A stretch of 64,000 nucleotides of DNA from Leucobacter sp. cx-42 (GTDB lineage Bacteria > Actinomycetota > Actinomycetes > Actinomycetales > Microbacteriaceae). The position numbers and the translations under genes are program-made. Shown piece after piece: positions 51,229 through 59,515 of this stretch (positions are counted from its first letter, which is position 1; each line of letters starts with the position of its first letter). The notes beneath the pieces are model-generated. The model was not told the origin of the DNA, ran no database searches, and saw nothing but the letters and a program-made list of their open reading frames with translations. The stretch spans positions 62,001 to 126,000 of the forward strand of contig NZ_JACVMU010000001.1 of the NCBI RefSeq assembly GCF_014529985.1, read 5' to 3'.

Positions 51229-52731
51229 CTACGCGACGACCTTGATCGGACCGCTTGCGTCGCCGGCCGGTGCATCACCCTTGGTGTGCGCCTTCGAGGC
51301 GAGCATGTAGATCCAACCAAAGCCGATCACGCACACGGTGGTGATGATGAGGAGATAGTCCTCTGCCCAACCGCCGCCAGTCGGCCGCGGCCACAGGATG
51401 TTGGCAACGGCAGCGACACCCCAGATCAACGCGATGATGTTGACGATGTACGCCCAGGCGCCGAGACGGAACTTGCCAGCCGGTTTCCAGCCGAGAATGC
51501 GAGCTCTGAGCGCCGCAAACACCACCATCTGGAAACCGATGTAAATGCCGACCGTACCGAAGCTCACCATCGCAGTCAGCGCATCTTCAAGGAAGAGCGA
51601 GAGCACGAGAATAATCGCAGGGAACAGCGCTGCCATGAGCAGCGAGCGAGTAGGAACCGCACGCTTCTCGTTGAACTTCGACAGGAAGTTCGACGCCGGC
51701 AGGAAGTGGTCACGGCTCATCGAGTAAATGAGGCGGGTTGCCGCTGCCTGCAGACTCGTGAGGCACGAGATAAAAGCGATCACGATCACGAGCATCGCGA
51801 CCGGGTACACCGGACCGAAGGCTTCCTGCAACAGCACCGCGATCGGATCCGCCACCGTACCATCGGCTACGGCAAGGAAGTTCGGTACTGCCATGGTGAG
51901 CGAGAAGGTCAGCAAAATCGTTGCAAAGCCACCGATGTACAGCGTCACGCGCATTGCGCGGGGCACCACGTAGCTCGGGTTCTTGATTTCCTCTGCAACG
52001 TCACCGTTAGCCTCAAAGCCGTAGTACGCGTACATACCAATGAGCGCTGCCGCAGCGAACGCACCGAGGTAGCCGCCTGGCGCATCGAGACCGATGCCGA
52101 AGTTGTCGAAGAAGATCGAGAAGTCCCACTGGCGACCGAAGATGAGCAGGTACCCACCGATCACCAGGGCGCCGATCATTTCGGCGATCAGGCCGATGAG
52201 TGCCGCCCAGCTGAGCACCTTCGTGCCCGAGAAGTTCAGCAGCGTAGCGATGACGAGCGTACCGAGCGCGATGAGCACCATCGCCGGCGTCGTGGCTTCT
52301 GCACCAAACACAGCGCTCACGAATGGCGCAGCGCCGTACGAGACAGCGGCGATCGTGCCGACGAGTGCGACAACGTAGATCCAACCATTCATCCACGCCC
52401 ACTTGCGGCCCCAGAGCCTGCGCGACCAGGGGTACACGCCACCAGAGACCGGGTAGTTCGAGACGACTTCGCCGAACACAAGCGCCACGAAGAACTGTCC
52501 GATGAGGGCGATAACGACGGCCCACGCCATGGGCGGGCCAGCCGTGCCAAGCGAGATGGCAAACATCGAGTAGACGCCGGCGATCGGCGACAGGTACGTG
52601 AAGCCGAGCGAGACGTTGCCCCAGAAGGTCATGTCTCGCTTAAACTTCGCGTCGTACGAATAACCGAGTGACGCGAGATGCGCGGCGTCCTCGTCGTGGT
52701 GCTCCGTCACCACAGCGTTGTTCTCTGACAT
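51229..52731 (-). CDS. APC family amino-acid/amine permease
   Basis: This 500-residue permease has about 12 membrane helices. An acidic cytoplasmic N-terminus (MSENNAVVTEHHDEDAAHLASLGY) leads into MTFWGNVSLGFTYLSPIAGVYSMF, which places it in the GABA/choline/amine branch of the APC superfamily (Uga4/BAT1/EutP-like), distinct from the two other permeases here. The start at 52731 has GGGAG about 11 bp upstream; an ATG further upstream (52782) is possible. Beside cupin and agmatine-deiminase-like genes it probably imports an amine or amino acid for the cluster. Confidence 0.87.
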   Translation of the reverse strand: MSENNAVVTEHHDEDAAHLASLGYSYDAKFKRDMTFWGNVSLGFTYLSPIAGVYSMFAISLGTAGPPMAWAVVIALIGQFFVALVFGEVVSNYPVSGGVYPWSRRLWGRKWAWMNGWIYVVALVGTIAAVSYGAAPFVSAVFGAEATTPAMVLIALGTLVIATLLNFSGTKVLSWAALIGLIAEMIGALVIGGYLLIFGRQWDFSIFFDNFGIGLDAPGGYLGAFAAAALIGMYAYYGFEANGDVAEEIKNPSYVVPRAMRVTLYIGGFATILLTFSLTMAVPNFLAVADGTVADPIAVLLQEAFGPVYPVAMLVIVIAFISCLTSLQAAATRLIYSMSRDHFLPASNFLSKFNEKRAVPTRSLLMAALFPAIILVLSLFLEDALTAMVSFGTVGIYIGFQMVVFAALRARILGWKPAGKFRLGAWAYIVNIIALIWGVAAVANILWPRPTGGGWAEDYLLIITTVCVIGFGWIYMLASKAHTKGDAPAGDASGPIKVVA

Positions 52732-52802
52732 AGTCTTTGGTACTCCCTTGTACGGCTCGTCAGTTGAGCGCGATTCCGCCATTGGAATCACAGGTACAAC
52801 CT

Positions 52803-52818
52803 ACATCTAGATGTTTTG
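52803..52818. promoter_or_regulatory. Palindrome in the permease leader
   Basis: ACATCTAGATGT is a perfect 12-bp palindrome at 52803-52814, running into GATGTTTTG. The AT-rich ATGTTT core is shared with the P450/reductase gap and with 53404-53412. It lies 72 bp upstream of the permease start. Confidence 0.45.
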
Positions 52819-52874
52819 TTTGGCTAGTGATGAGTTAGAGAATTGGGATACGATCCGGTCACGGTCGCAAATAA

Positions 52875-52892
52875 TCATGCATTTGTGCATGA
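52875..52892. promoter_or_regulatory. TCATGCA-TTTG-TGCATGA inverted repeat
   Basis: Perfect 7-bp arms surround a 4-base loop between the cupin terminator and the permease leader. It could be a regulator site for the permease promoter. The function is not known. Confidence 0.35.
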
Positions 52893-52915
52893 ATCTCGCG
52901 CCGAATTGACACAGA

Positions 52916-52951
52916 AAAGCCGGGAACCAACGCACGTTGGCTCCCGGCTTT
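52916..52951 (-). terminator. Terminator after the cupin gene
   Basis: The stem has 16 pairs plus one mismatch (AAAGCCGGGA / TCCCGGCTTT outer, CCAACG / CGTTGG inner) and a 2-base loop. On the minus strand it ends in CTTTTCTG, and lies 14 bp after the cupin stop. Confidence 0.8.
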
Positions 52952-52965
52952 CCACTCAGCACTCA

Positions 52966-53322
52966 CTAGAGCATTACGTAGAACTTCTCGAGCGGCTCAG
53001 TAATCTCCCACGTTCCACGCCAGCCCACCGGGAATGATGCAACGTCACCGGGACCAAGAGCAACAGGCTCACCGCCCACTTCCGTGACCACCATGGAACC
53101 GGAGAGCACATGAATGACCTCACCCATGTCAACGAAGTTCCACTCAGAAACTCCCGGATCGCAGCGCCAGAAACCGGTATGCACCCCCTTCTCGGCATCT
53201 GAAGTGAACTCTTCAAGCCAGGTCTGCGTTGGCCCGGTCGTTGAGATTCCCAGTGGCGCCCCTAGCTCACCAGCAGCAGGGATGCGAGCAAAAACTTCTT
53301 CAACGGCAACATTCTTCGTCAC
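52966..53322 (-). CDS. Small cupin-domain protein (cupin_3/DUF861-like)
   Basis: This 118-residue protein is a single cupin barrel. WRCDPGVSEWNFVDMGEVIHVLSGSMVVTEVGGEPVALGPGDVASFPVGWRGTWEI shows the two cupin motifs, with a substituted metal-ligand pattern typical of the DUF861/ureidoglycine aminohydrolase group. These proteins are often found with amine and amino-acid catabolic genes, with undefined roles. It is divergent from the agmatine-deiminase-like gene and upstream of the permease but separated from it by a terminator. Confidence 0.85.
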   Translation of the reverse strand: MTKNVAVEEVFARIPAAGELGAPLGISTTGPTQTWLEEFTSDAEKGVHTGFWRCDPGVSEWNFVDMGEVIHVLSGSMVVTEVGGEPVALGPGDVASFPVGWRGTWEITEPLEKFYVML

Positions 53323-53403
53323 GCTATTTCTCCATCGTCATTGGCGGATGAGGTTTCGTCTATGAAAACCGCGCACACATCGTGCATAAAAGATTATGAC
53401 GTA

Positions 53404-53422
53404 GATGTTTAGAGAAATCTAA
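53404..53422. promoter_or_regulatory. ATGTTT site and TTAGA/TCTAA repeat in the cupin/deiminase gap
   Basis: GATGTTTAG at 53404-53412 resembles GATGTTTTG at 52810-52818 and AATGTTTTAG in the P450 gap. It overlaps TTAGA-GAAA-TCTAA (53409-53422). It lies in the divergent gap of cupin and agmatine-deiminase-like genes. Confidence 0.4.
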
Positions 53423-53447
53423 CGTGAAATTCGTACATCACGTCAGC

Positions 53448-53466
53448 CACATTCGAATCACATTCG
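53448..53466. promoter_or_regulatory. Direct CACATTCG repeats upstream of the deiminase gene
   Basis: CACATTCG occurs at 53448-53455 and 53459-53466, an 11-bp period that places both on one face of the helix. A possible -10, TACACT, follows at 53479-53484. This may be an activator site for the agmatine-deiminase-like gene. Confidence 0.4.
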
Positions 53467-53547
53467 TTTTGGAATGACTACACTGTCTTTCAGCGGCCTG
53501 CTTGCCTACTTTGAGGTGGCGCCGCGAGACTCCAAGGAGAACACCAC

Positions 53548-54579
53548 ATGACTACCTGGAAGATGCCCATCGAAGGGAACGAACAGGAACGCCTCTGGTT
53601 GGCATGGCCCTCGAGTGGATACACGCTCGGTGAGACCGAAGTCGAAGCTGATGAAGCACGCGCAACGTGGGCCGCAGTCGCAAACGCGGCAAGCGAGTTC
53701 CAGAATGTCACGGTCATTGTTGACCCGTCAGACAGCGCAATCGCGAAGAAGCACCTGTCTTCGCAGATCACGCTGCTCGCAGCTCCGCTGAACGACGCAT
53801 GGATGCGCGACATCGGACCGAGCTTCGTGCTCGACGAGAACGGCAAGCTCGGCGCAGTGAACTTTGTGTTCAACGGCTGGGGTGCCCAGGATTGGGCCGA
53901 ATGGGACAAGGACCAGCACATCGGCCGCATCGTCGCGGAGGCAGCAGGCGCAGAACTCATCAACTCTGAGATGGTGAATGAGGGCGGCGGCATCCAGGTC
54001 GATGGCACCGGACGCGTCGTACTTACCGAAACCGTCCAGCTCGACCCGCACCGCAACCCCGGCTACACGAAGGCCCAGGTCGAGGCGGAGCTCAACCGCA
54101 CGATCGGCACCACGTCGGCACTGTGGCTCCCCCGCGGCCTGACCCGCGACCACGACACCTTCGGCACCCGCGGTCACTCTGACATCCTCGCGGCATTCAC
54201 CACACCCGACGCACTGCTCATGCACCGTCAGGATTCGGCGAACCACCCCGACCACCTCATCGCGCAGGCAAACCGACTCGCTGCGGAGAAGTACCGCGAC
54301 GACACCTCAGCAGGATTCGAAATCATCGATCTTCCCGCGCCCTCGACACTCAAGGACGCAGAGGGCTGGGTTGACTACAGCTACATCAACCACGTCGTCA
54401 TCAACGGCGCCGTGCTCGCGTGCTCGTTCGGCGATCCCGCTGACGACCAGGCACTTGGCGTACTGCGTGAGGTCTACCCAGGCCGCGAGGTCATCGGTAT
54501 CGATGCCCGCCCGCTGTTCGAACGCGGCGGCGGCATTCACTGCATCACCCAGCAGCAGCCGAAGTCAACGAACGCATAA
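53548..54579 (+). CDS. Agmatine deiminase/peptidylarginine deiminase family protein
   Basis: This 343-residue guanidine-modifying enzyme of the PAD_porph/AguA family hydrolyses a guanidino group to ureido (agmatine to N-carbamoylputrescine in AguA). Catalytic motifs are present: WMRDIGPSFV, EGGGIQVDG, TRGHSD and the nucleophile Cys332 in RGGGIHCITQQ. AAGGAG precedes the ATG. No N-carbamoylputrescine amidase (aguB) is nearby, so a different guanidino substrate is possible. Its place beside an amine permease and gamma-glutamyl hydrolases supports a role in polyamine or amine catabolism. Confidence 0.92.
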   Translation: MTTWKMPIEGNEQERLWLAWPSSGYTLGETEVEADEARATWAAVANAASEFQNVTVIVDPSDSAIAKKHLSSQITLLAAPLNDAWMRDIGPSFVLDENGKLGAVNFVFNGWGAQDWAEWDKDQHIGRIVAEAAGAELINSEMVNEGGGIQVDGTGRVVLTETVQLDPHRNPGYTKAQVEAELNRTIGTTSALWLPRGLTRDHDTFGTRGHSDILAAFTTPDALLMHRQDSANHPDHLIAQANRLAAEKYRDDTSAGFEIIDLPAPSTLKDAEGWVDYSYINHVVINGAVLACSFGDPADDQALGVLREVYPGREVIGIDARPLFERGGGIHCITQQQPKSTNA

Positions 54580-54601
54580 CTCGCGCTCCCCCTCGCGAGT
54601 T
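54578..54601 (+). terminator. Hairpin overlapping the deiminase stop
   Basis: AACTCGCG and CGCGAGTT form a perfect 8-bp stem with an 8-base loop, followed by CTTT. The left arm uses the last two bases of the TAA stop. Confidence 0.6.
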
Positions 54602-54681
54602 CTTTGCACTCGCTGGGGATCTGCAACTAATTCGCACTGAACTACTGCGCAGGCGAGGGTGGGCGAGCTAGGCTCTGAGTC

Positions 54682-55071
54682 ATGATGAACCGTAAGCTCA
54701 CCACTCTCGCACTCGCGGCAAGTGCTACTGCGCTCCTCACGCTTACCGCGTGCTCGGCGAGCGCCACTGACGTGTCTGGCACCTGGGGCACCCCCGAGGG
54801 TGAGGGCACACCGGGCCTCGAGATTGCGAAGGCGTCAGGCGGCACCGGCACCTATCAGGGGACCGACGGCTGCAATCGCGTCTCGGGCGAATACACGCTC
54901 CACGACGACGGCACCATCACCCTCGAGGACATGATGTCGACTCGCATGTACTGCGAGGGCGTAGACACCTGGCTGTCGAACACCCCTGACCTCTCGGCCA
55001 TCGTGAAGGACGGCAAGCTCGTCTTCGTTGACGATCAGCTGAATGAGGTGGGCTCGCTCGAGCGCCAGTAA
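54682..55071 (+). CDS. Small lipoprotein with META/HslJ-like domain
   Basis: This 129-residue secreted lipoprotein has a signal peptide ending in the lipobox LTAC (Cys24). A compact beta-rich domain follows, with GTYQGTDGCNRVSGEYTLHDDGTITL...MYCEGVDTW matching the META domain of HslJ-like proteins. The paired Cys in DGCN and MYCEG may form a disulfide. The function of such proteins is poorly known; HslJ is linked to heat and novobiocin tolerance. Two adjacent ATG codons leave the start uncertain by one residue. Confidence 0.85.
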   Translation: MMNRKLTTLALAASATALLTLTACSASATDVSGTWGTPEGEGTPGLEIAKASGGTGTYQGTDGCNRVSGEYTLHDDGTITLEDMMSTRMYCEGVDTWLSNTPDLSAIVKDGKLVFVDDQLNEVGSLERQ

Positions 55072-55106
55072 GTTCCTGGGGTGCGTTCGCCCCGGTCTTG
55101 CCGTCC

Positions 55107-55172
55107 ATATGCGATCGGCCGTCAATATGCTGTTTGCGCCTATTTTTCGCAGATGTAGCGCAGATCGCATAT
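55107..55172. repeat. Nested inverted repeat, intergenic
   Basis: ATATGCGATC (55107-55116) pairs with GATCGCATAT (55163-55172). Inside it, TGCGC (55135-55139) pairs with GCGCA (55158-55162), directly abutting the right outer arm. It lies downstream of the META lipoprotein gene and is not explained by a coding feature. Confidence 0.55.
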
Positions 55173-55222
55173 ATACGGGAAGAGCATGGCGGCGGATCGC
55201 AGCGCCACACCCCACACACGCG

Positions 55223-55260
55223 TGAGGGCCTGTCCCGGATTTCTCCAGAACAGGCCCTCA
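55223..55260. terminator. Bidirectional terminator between lipoprotein and membrane-protein genes
   Basis: TGAGGGCCTGT pairs with ACAGGCCCTCA (11 bp) and a shorter inner pairing narrows the loop. It lies between convergent genes. Confidence 0.7.
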
Positions 55261-55319
55261 GCGCATTGGTGCGATAGTGCGCTGCTCGCGCCAGCAAGCG
55301 GCGCACATTTCGTGCGTGG

Positions 55320-55670
55320 TTACCAGGCAACCGCCAGTGCAACGTTGACCACAGCGAGGCCAAGGATGGTGCCGATGACGGCGCCCGAAACCTTTTCCTT
55401 CTTCTTATTGATGAGCGTCACAACGATGATCGCGAGAAGCACGAGGGTCTTCACGCCGATCTTCGCGTTGTTCGGCTCGAGATCACGTGCATAGAACATG
55501 CCGACGAGACCAAGACCGGTGATGAGGAGCAGCAGGCTGCTGTGGAGGATGCCGCCGCTGATACGAGCGGTGCCTTCCTTGACCTTGGGGAGCTGGCCAA
55601 CAGTGCCAGCAACAACGCCAGCGAACGCAATGATGTGCAGGACGAGAAGGATGTCCCTGATAATTTCCAT
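55320..55670 (-). CDS. Small integral membrane protein of unknown function
   Basis: This 116-residue protein has four predicted helices: IIRDILLVLHIIAFAGVVAGTVG, ISGGILHSSLLLLITGLGLVGMFYA, KIGVKTLVLLAIIVVTLI and VIGTILGLAVVNVALAVAW. A basic KKKEK loop lies before the last helix. I do not recognise a named family. The ATG at 55670 begins just before the first helix; a longer frame adds a Cys-rich, unlikely leader. It is transcribed leftward between two terminators, so probably monocistronic. Confidence 0.75.
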   Translation of the reverse strand: MEIIRDILLVLHIIAFAGVVAGTVGQLPKVKEGTARISGGILHSSLLLLITGLGLVGMFYARDLEPNNAKIGVKTLVLLAIIVVTLINKKKEKVSGAVIGTILGLAVVNVALAVAW

Positions 55671-55787
55671 ACTCACATCGTATGTCCAAATTGCATGGGG
55701 TTCCTCCCGAACCCCTGAGTAGCTGCTGTGGTCATGCACTCGAGCCGTGATACGCACGCAGCACGCCCACGCACAAGCCACACACAA

Positions 55788-55819
55788 AGGCGGCCGCCGG
55801 GAAACCCCGACGACCGCCT
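55788..55819 (-). terminator. Terminator after purH
   Basis: AGGCGGCCGCCGGG pairs with CCCGACGACCGCCT over 14 positions with two mismatches, with a short A-rich loop. TTTGTG follows on the minus strand. Confidence 0.7.
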
Positions 55820-55856
55820 CATTCCTGAGTGCTAGCGCTCAGCACCAGCCCATGGC

Positions 55857-57536
55857 TTAGTGGAAGAAGTGACGCTCACCCGTGAAGTACATGGTGATGC
55901 CAGCTGCCTTCGCAGCAGCGATGACCTCTTCGTCGCGAACCGAGCCACCGGGCTGTACGACCGCGCGAACGCCCGCGTCGATGAGTACCTGGAGACCGTC
56001 AGCGAACGGGAAGAACGCATCCGAAGCTGCAACCGAGCCCTTGGCACGCTCGCCTGCGCGCTCGACTGCGAGGCGGCACGAGTCAACGCGGTTGACCTGG
56101 CCCATGCCAACGCCGACCGATGCGCCAGCCTGTGCGAGGAGGATGCCGTTCGACTTCACTGCGCGGCATGCGCGCCATGCGAACTCGAGTTCAGCGAGCG
56201 TTGCAGCGTCGACTGCGTCGCCGGTTGCGAGCTCCCAGTCCGATGCGGGCTTGAAGTCACGGTCAGCATCCTGCAGCAGGAAGCCGCCCGAAACCTGGCG
56301 CATCTCGAGGGGGTTCTGCGAGAAGTCTGCGGGCAGCGCCAGCAGGCGGATGCTCGGCTTCTTGGTGAGGATCGCAAGCGCCTCGGGCTCGAAGCCCGGT
56401 GCGATGACGACCTCGGTGAAGATACCCGAAACGGTCTCTGCCATCTCCTTGGTGACAGTGCGGTTCGCAGCGATAACGCCACCGAACGCCGATACCGAGT
56501 CGCACTCGTGTGCAAGCTTGTGTGCCGCAGCGATGCCCTCAGTCGAGACCGCGATGCCACAGGGGTTCGCGTGCTTGATGATCGCTACTGCGGGCAGCTC
56601 GTGATCGTATGCTGCGCGAAGCGCTGCGTCTGCGTCAACGTAGTTGTTATACGACATGGGCTTGCCGTGCAGCTGGGTTGCCTGTGCAATGCCAACACCG
56701 TCGTGCTCTGCGAAGAGTGCTGCACGCTGGTGACTGTTCTCGCCGTAGCGGAGTACCGACTCGCGGAGGCCAAATACCTCGAAGCCAACGGTGCCCTTTG
56801 CGCCGGTCTCTTCGTCGAACTCGAAGATTGCGTCGAGCGACTCTTCGCCCTCTTCGTCGATGAAGTCAGCAGCTGCTGCGGCTGAAGCGTCAGCGTTCCA
56901 GCCGGCTTCTTCCTGCTCGAGGAACCAGTTCGCAACCGCGCCGTCGTAGTTTGCGGTGTGGATGAACGCCTCGGTTGCGAGCGAGCGACGCAGCTCGAGG
57001 GTGGTGCCACCCTCCTTGACTGCTGCGATGACCTCGTCGTAGCGGGTCGGCGAGACAACGATGGCTGCGTTCGCGTGGTTCTTCGCGGTTGCGCGAACCA
57101 TTGCGGGGCCTCCGATGTCGACGTTCTCGATGACGTCAGCTGCGGGCTTGCCTGCAGCGACGGTCTGCTCGAACGGGTAGAGGTTCACGATGACGAGCTC
57201 GAACGGCTTGAAGCCGAGCTCTTCCATCTGGTTGCGGTGATCCGCGAGACGGAGGTCAGCGAGCAGGCCCGAGTGCACAGCGGGGTGCAGGGTCTTCACG
57301 CGGCCGTCGAGTGCCTCGGCGAAGCCGGTGACGTCCTTGACGTCGGTCACGGGGATGCCGGTGTCGCGGATCGTCGACGCGGTCGAACCGGTCGAAACAA
57401 TCTCAACGCCAGCGTCGTTGAGTGCTGCTGCGAGCTCGGTGAGGCGGGTCTTGTCGCTCACCGAGATGAGCGCGCGGCGCACCTCAATGCGGTCGCGGTG
57501 TTCGTAGAGGCTCGGGTCCTGGCTCTGAACTGCCAT
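55857..57536 (-). CDS. purH: Bifunctional AICAR formyltransferase/IMP cyclohydrolase
   Basis: This 559-residue enzyme performs the last two steps of IMP synthesis. The N-terminal IMP cyclohydrolase (MGS-like) domain starts [34 protein letters not shown] and includes [14 protein letters not shown]. The C-terminal AICAR transformylase has the Lys-His pair in [12 protein letters not shown] and ends with the [14 protein letters not shown] and FTGERHF segments. The frame is open further upstream, but AAGGA precedes ATG at 57536 and the extra 92 codons would overlap the gap and the purN end. purN lies 28 bp upstream in the same operon. Confidence 0.97.
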   Translation of the reverse strand: MAVQSQDPSLYEHRDRIEVRRALISVSDKTRLTELAAALNDAGVEIVSTGSTASTIRDTGIPVTDVKDVTGFAEALDGRVKTLHPAVHSGLLADLRLADHRNQMEELGFKPFELVIVNLYPFEQTVAAGKPAADVIENVDIGGPAMVRATAKNHANAAIVVSPTRYDEVIAAVKEGGTTLELRRSLATEAFIHTANYDGAVANWFLEQEEAGWNADASAAAAADFIDEEGEESLDAIFEFDEETGAKGTVGFEVFGLRESVLRYGENSHQRAALFAEHDGVGIAQATQLHGKPMSYNNYVDADAALRAAYDHELPAVAIIKHANPCGIAVSTEGIAAAHKLAHECDSVSAFGGVIAANRTVTKEMAETVSGIFTEVVIAPGFEPEALAILTKKPSIRLLALPADFSQNPLEMRQVSGGFLLQDADRDFKPASDWELATGDAVDAATLAELEFAWRACRAVKSNGILLAQAGASVGVGMGQVNRVDSCRLAVERAGERAKGSVAASDAFFPFADGLQVLIDAGVRAVVQPGGSVRDEEVIAAAKAAGITMYFTGERHFFH

Positions 57537-57564
57537 GTGATTCCTTACGGTCGGTGACGGGCGT

Positions 57565-58161
57565 CTAGTGGGCTGCTGCAACCTCGGCAAGGCGAATCTC
57601 GCCCTCCGCGATTGCACGAATGGTGTCGGCAAGCAGTGGTCGTTCGACCTGCTTGATGCGCTCGTGGAGATCGACTTCGATCTCGCCGGGAGCGATCTGC
57701 ACGGCTGCCTGTCGCAGCACGGGGCCAGTGTCGACGCCTTCGTCGATGATGTGCACGGTGACGCCGGTCTCGGTCGCACCAGCGGCAAGCGCGTCACGCA
57801 CCGCGTGCGCACCCGGGTACAGCGGAAGCAGTGCGGGGTGCGTGTTGATGAGCGCCGGCGAGAACTCGTTGACGAAGTTCGCTGGCAGGATGCGCATGAG
57901 CCCTGCGCTCACCACGAGGTCTGCATCGTGGGCGCGGATCGCCTGAGCAAACGCGGTGCCCCAGTCTGCGCGGCTCGCAAAGTCGGCAGGACGAACGATG
58001 AAGTTCGGAATCCCTGCTTCTGCCGCGTAGGCCAGGCCAGCGGCATCGGTGTCTGCACCGACGCACACGATCTGCACGGGGTACGCGGGATCATTGGTGG
58101 CGTCGATGAGTGACTTGAGGTTACTGCCACTTCCAGAGATAAGCACGGCGATTTTCAGCAC
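57565..58161 (-). CDS. purN: Phosphoribosylglycinamide formyltransferase
   Basis: This 198-residue enzyme transfers a formyl group from 10-formyl-THF to GAR in purine synthesis. The phosphate-binding [14 protein letters not shown] is near the N-terminus. The catalytic Asn-His-Asp set is in [21 protein letters not shown] and [11 protein letters not shown]. It lies immediately upstream of purH. In many actinomycetes purN directly follows a DUF6350 gene; here a P-loop NTPase and a thiamine-type ABC importer lie in between. Confidence 0.97.
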   Translation of the reverse strand: MLKIAVLISGSGSNLKSLIDATNDPAYPVQIVCVGADTDAAGLAYAAEAGIPNFIVRPADFASRADWGTAFAQAIRAHDADLVVSAGLMRILPANFVNEFSPALINTHPALLPLYPGAHAVRDALAAGATETGVTVHIIDEGVDTGPVLRQAAVQIAPGEIEVDLHERIKQVERPLLADTIRAIAEGEIRLAEVAAAH

Positions 58162-58238
58162 GGGAACAGTCTACCTTGTGTGGCTTAGGGCGATCCGCGC
58201 CCTGTGTGGTCGCAGTGCATTTGCTCGCACGCATCCGG

Positions 58239-58802
58239 TCACGCGGGATGGATTACTTCGTTGGCGGCTGCGAGCGGCTGTGTGCGGGCGAAGAGCGCTG
58301 CTTCCTGTGCGGCCCAGTCGTCCCAGTGCGGAGCGAACATCTCACCGTCGCGGGCAAGCGCGCGATGCTTGCGGGTCGCCTGTGGGAGCGCGAGCCACAG
58401 CGCATACGCCCAGCCGCGAGCCGCTGCGGCGGCGATGGCGTGGGGGGTGATGGATCCGCACCCTTCAACGATCACGAGGCGGTCGGTCGCGAGCTGCCGA
58501 GTTTCCGTAAACGCGGCAGTGTGCCAATCGTAGCGCTGATATGCGCCGTCGGTGATCACCTCGGCGACGCTCGCGCTGCCCGCTGCGAGGCCGTCCCAGC
58601 CCGGATACAACTCGTCCATACTCACGATCTGCGGCGTGACGCCCGTGCGCGTCGCGAATTCGTCGCGCAGGTCGCGAGCAAGCGTCGTCTTACCTGCGCC
58701 CGAATGACCATCGATGAAGATCACTCCGGCGTTCACGGAGTGGTGCGCGGATCGCAGCACCCGATCGGCTACCGCGGCACTCACGGCCTGCCCGTGGCTC
58801 AC
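58239..58802 (-). CDS. P-loop NTPase, small kinase-like protein
   Basis: This 187-residue protein has Walker A GHSGAGKTTLA near residue 31, then SMDELYPGWDGL, a possible substrate Asp region. A Walker B-like RLVIVEGCGSIT follows. The form resembles uridine-kinase/nucleoside-kinase-like proteins (AAA_18/PRK type). It overlaps the thiamine-type ABC ATPase gene by 4 bp, so a role in thiamine or precursor phosphorylation is conceivable but unproved. Confidence 0.8.
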   Translation of the reverse strand: MSHGQAVSAAVADRVLRSAHHSVNAGVIFIDGHSGAGKTTLARDLRDEFATRTGVTPQIVSMDELYPGWDGLAAGSASVAEVITDGAYQRYDWHTAAFTETRQLATDRLVIVEGCGSITPHAIAAAAARGWAYALWLALPQATRKHRALARDGEMFAPHWDDWAAQEAALFARTQPLAAANEVIHPA

Positions 58803-59515
58803 GCCAGCTCCCCTGCTGCCGAAGTGCCAGCCTCGGGTGCCGCTTCGGTGACGGCGCCAGCGCGCACGCGGAGCACGCGGTCGGCAATCACGTCAGCCTC
58901 GCTCTCGTCGTGGGTGACGAGAATCGCGGTCGTGTGCGTCGCACGGAGCATCGCAGCCAGGTCAGTCGCCAGCCGCTCACGCAGTTCGCGATCGAGCGCT
59001 GAGAGTGGCTCGTCGAGCAGCAGGAGCCCCGGTTTCGGGGCAAGGGAACGTGCGAGCGCGATCCGCTGTCGCTCGCCGCCCGACAGCTCGGTCACCCGGC
59101 GGGCATGGGTGTCTGGCAGGCCAACGAGTTCGAGCAGCTCGGTGACGCGCGCCTCGCGCGCTTCCTTTGGCATGCGCTGCACACGCAGGCCGTAGGCGAC
59201 GTTCTCTGCGACCGTGCGGTGGGTGAACAGCTGGCCGTCCTGGAAGACGAGACCAAAGCCGCGCTTGTGCGGGGCGACCTCGGCGAGGTCGGTGTCGTGC
59301 CAGGTGATCCGCCCGGAACGAACGGGTTCGAGCCCGGCGATCGCGCGCAGGAGGGTCGACTTGCCGCTGCCAGACGCGCCAAGCAACGCGATGACTTCGC
59401 CCTCGGGCACAGTGAACGAAGCGTTGCTCACCACGTCGACATCGCGGGAATAGCCCACGGTGACGTGTTCGACCGCGAGGCCGGTGTTGCTGTTGTGCGG
59501 TTGGTGCATCACCAC
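58799..59515 (-). CDS. Thiamine-type ABC transporter ATPase (ThiQ-like)
   Basis: This 238-residue ATPase energises the importer encoded upstream. Walker A LLGASGSGKSTLL, Q-loop FQDGQLF, signature LSGGERQRIALARSL, Walker B LLLLDEPLSALD and switch His VTHDESEA are complete. Its start overlaps the permease stop by 7 bp. Iron and sulfate ATPases are close relatives, but the TPP riboswitch on the same transcript favours thiamine. Confidence 0.9.
   Translation of the reverse strand: MVMHQPHNSNTGLAVEHVTVGYSRDVDVVSNASFTVPEGEVIALLGASGSGKSTLLRAIAGLEPVRSGRITWHDTDLAEVAPHKRGFGLVFQDGQLFTHRTVAENVAYGLRVQRMPKEAREARVTELLELVGLPDTHARRVTELSGGERQRIALARSLAPKPGLLLLDEPLSALDRELRERLATDLAAMLRATHTTAILVTHDESEADVIADRVLRVRAGAVTEAAPEAGTSAAGELA

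Noticed and set aside
51220-52671. 483-residue plus-strand frame opposite the amine permease
   Set aside because: The product is a very hydrophilic His/Arg/Asp-rich chain, the expected antisense of a membrane protein.
57537-57812. 92-residue N-terminal extension of purH
   Set aside because: It would overlap the 3' end of purN, is Arg/Ser/Pro-rich, and a good ribosome binding site supports the start at 57536.
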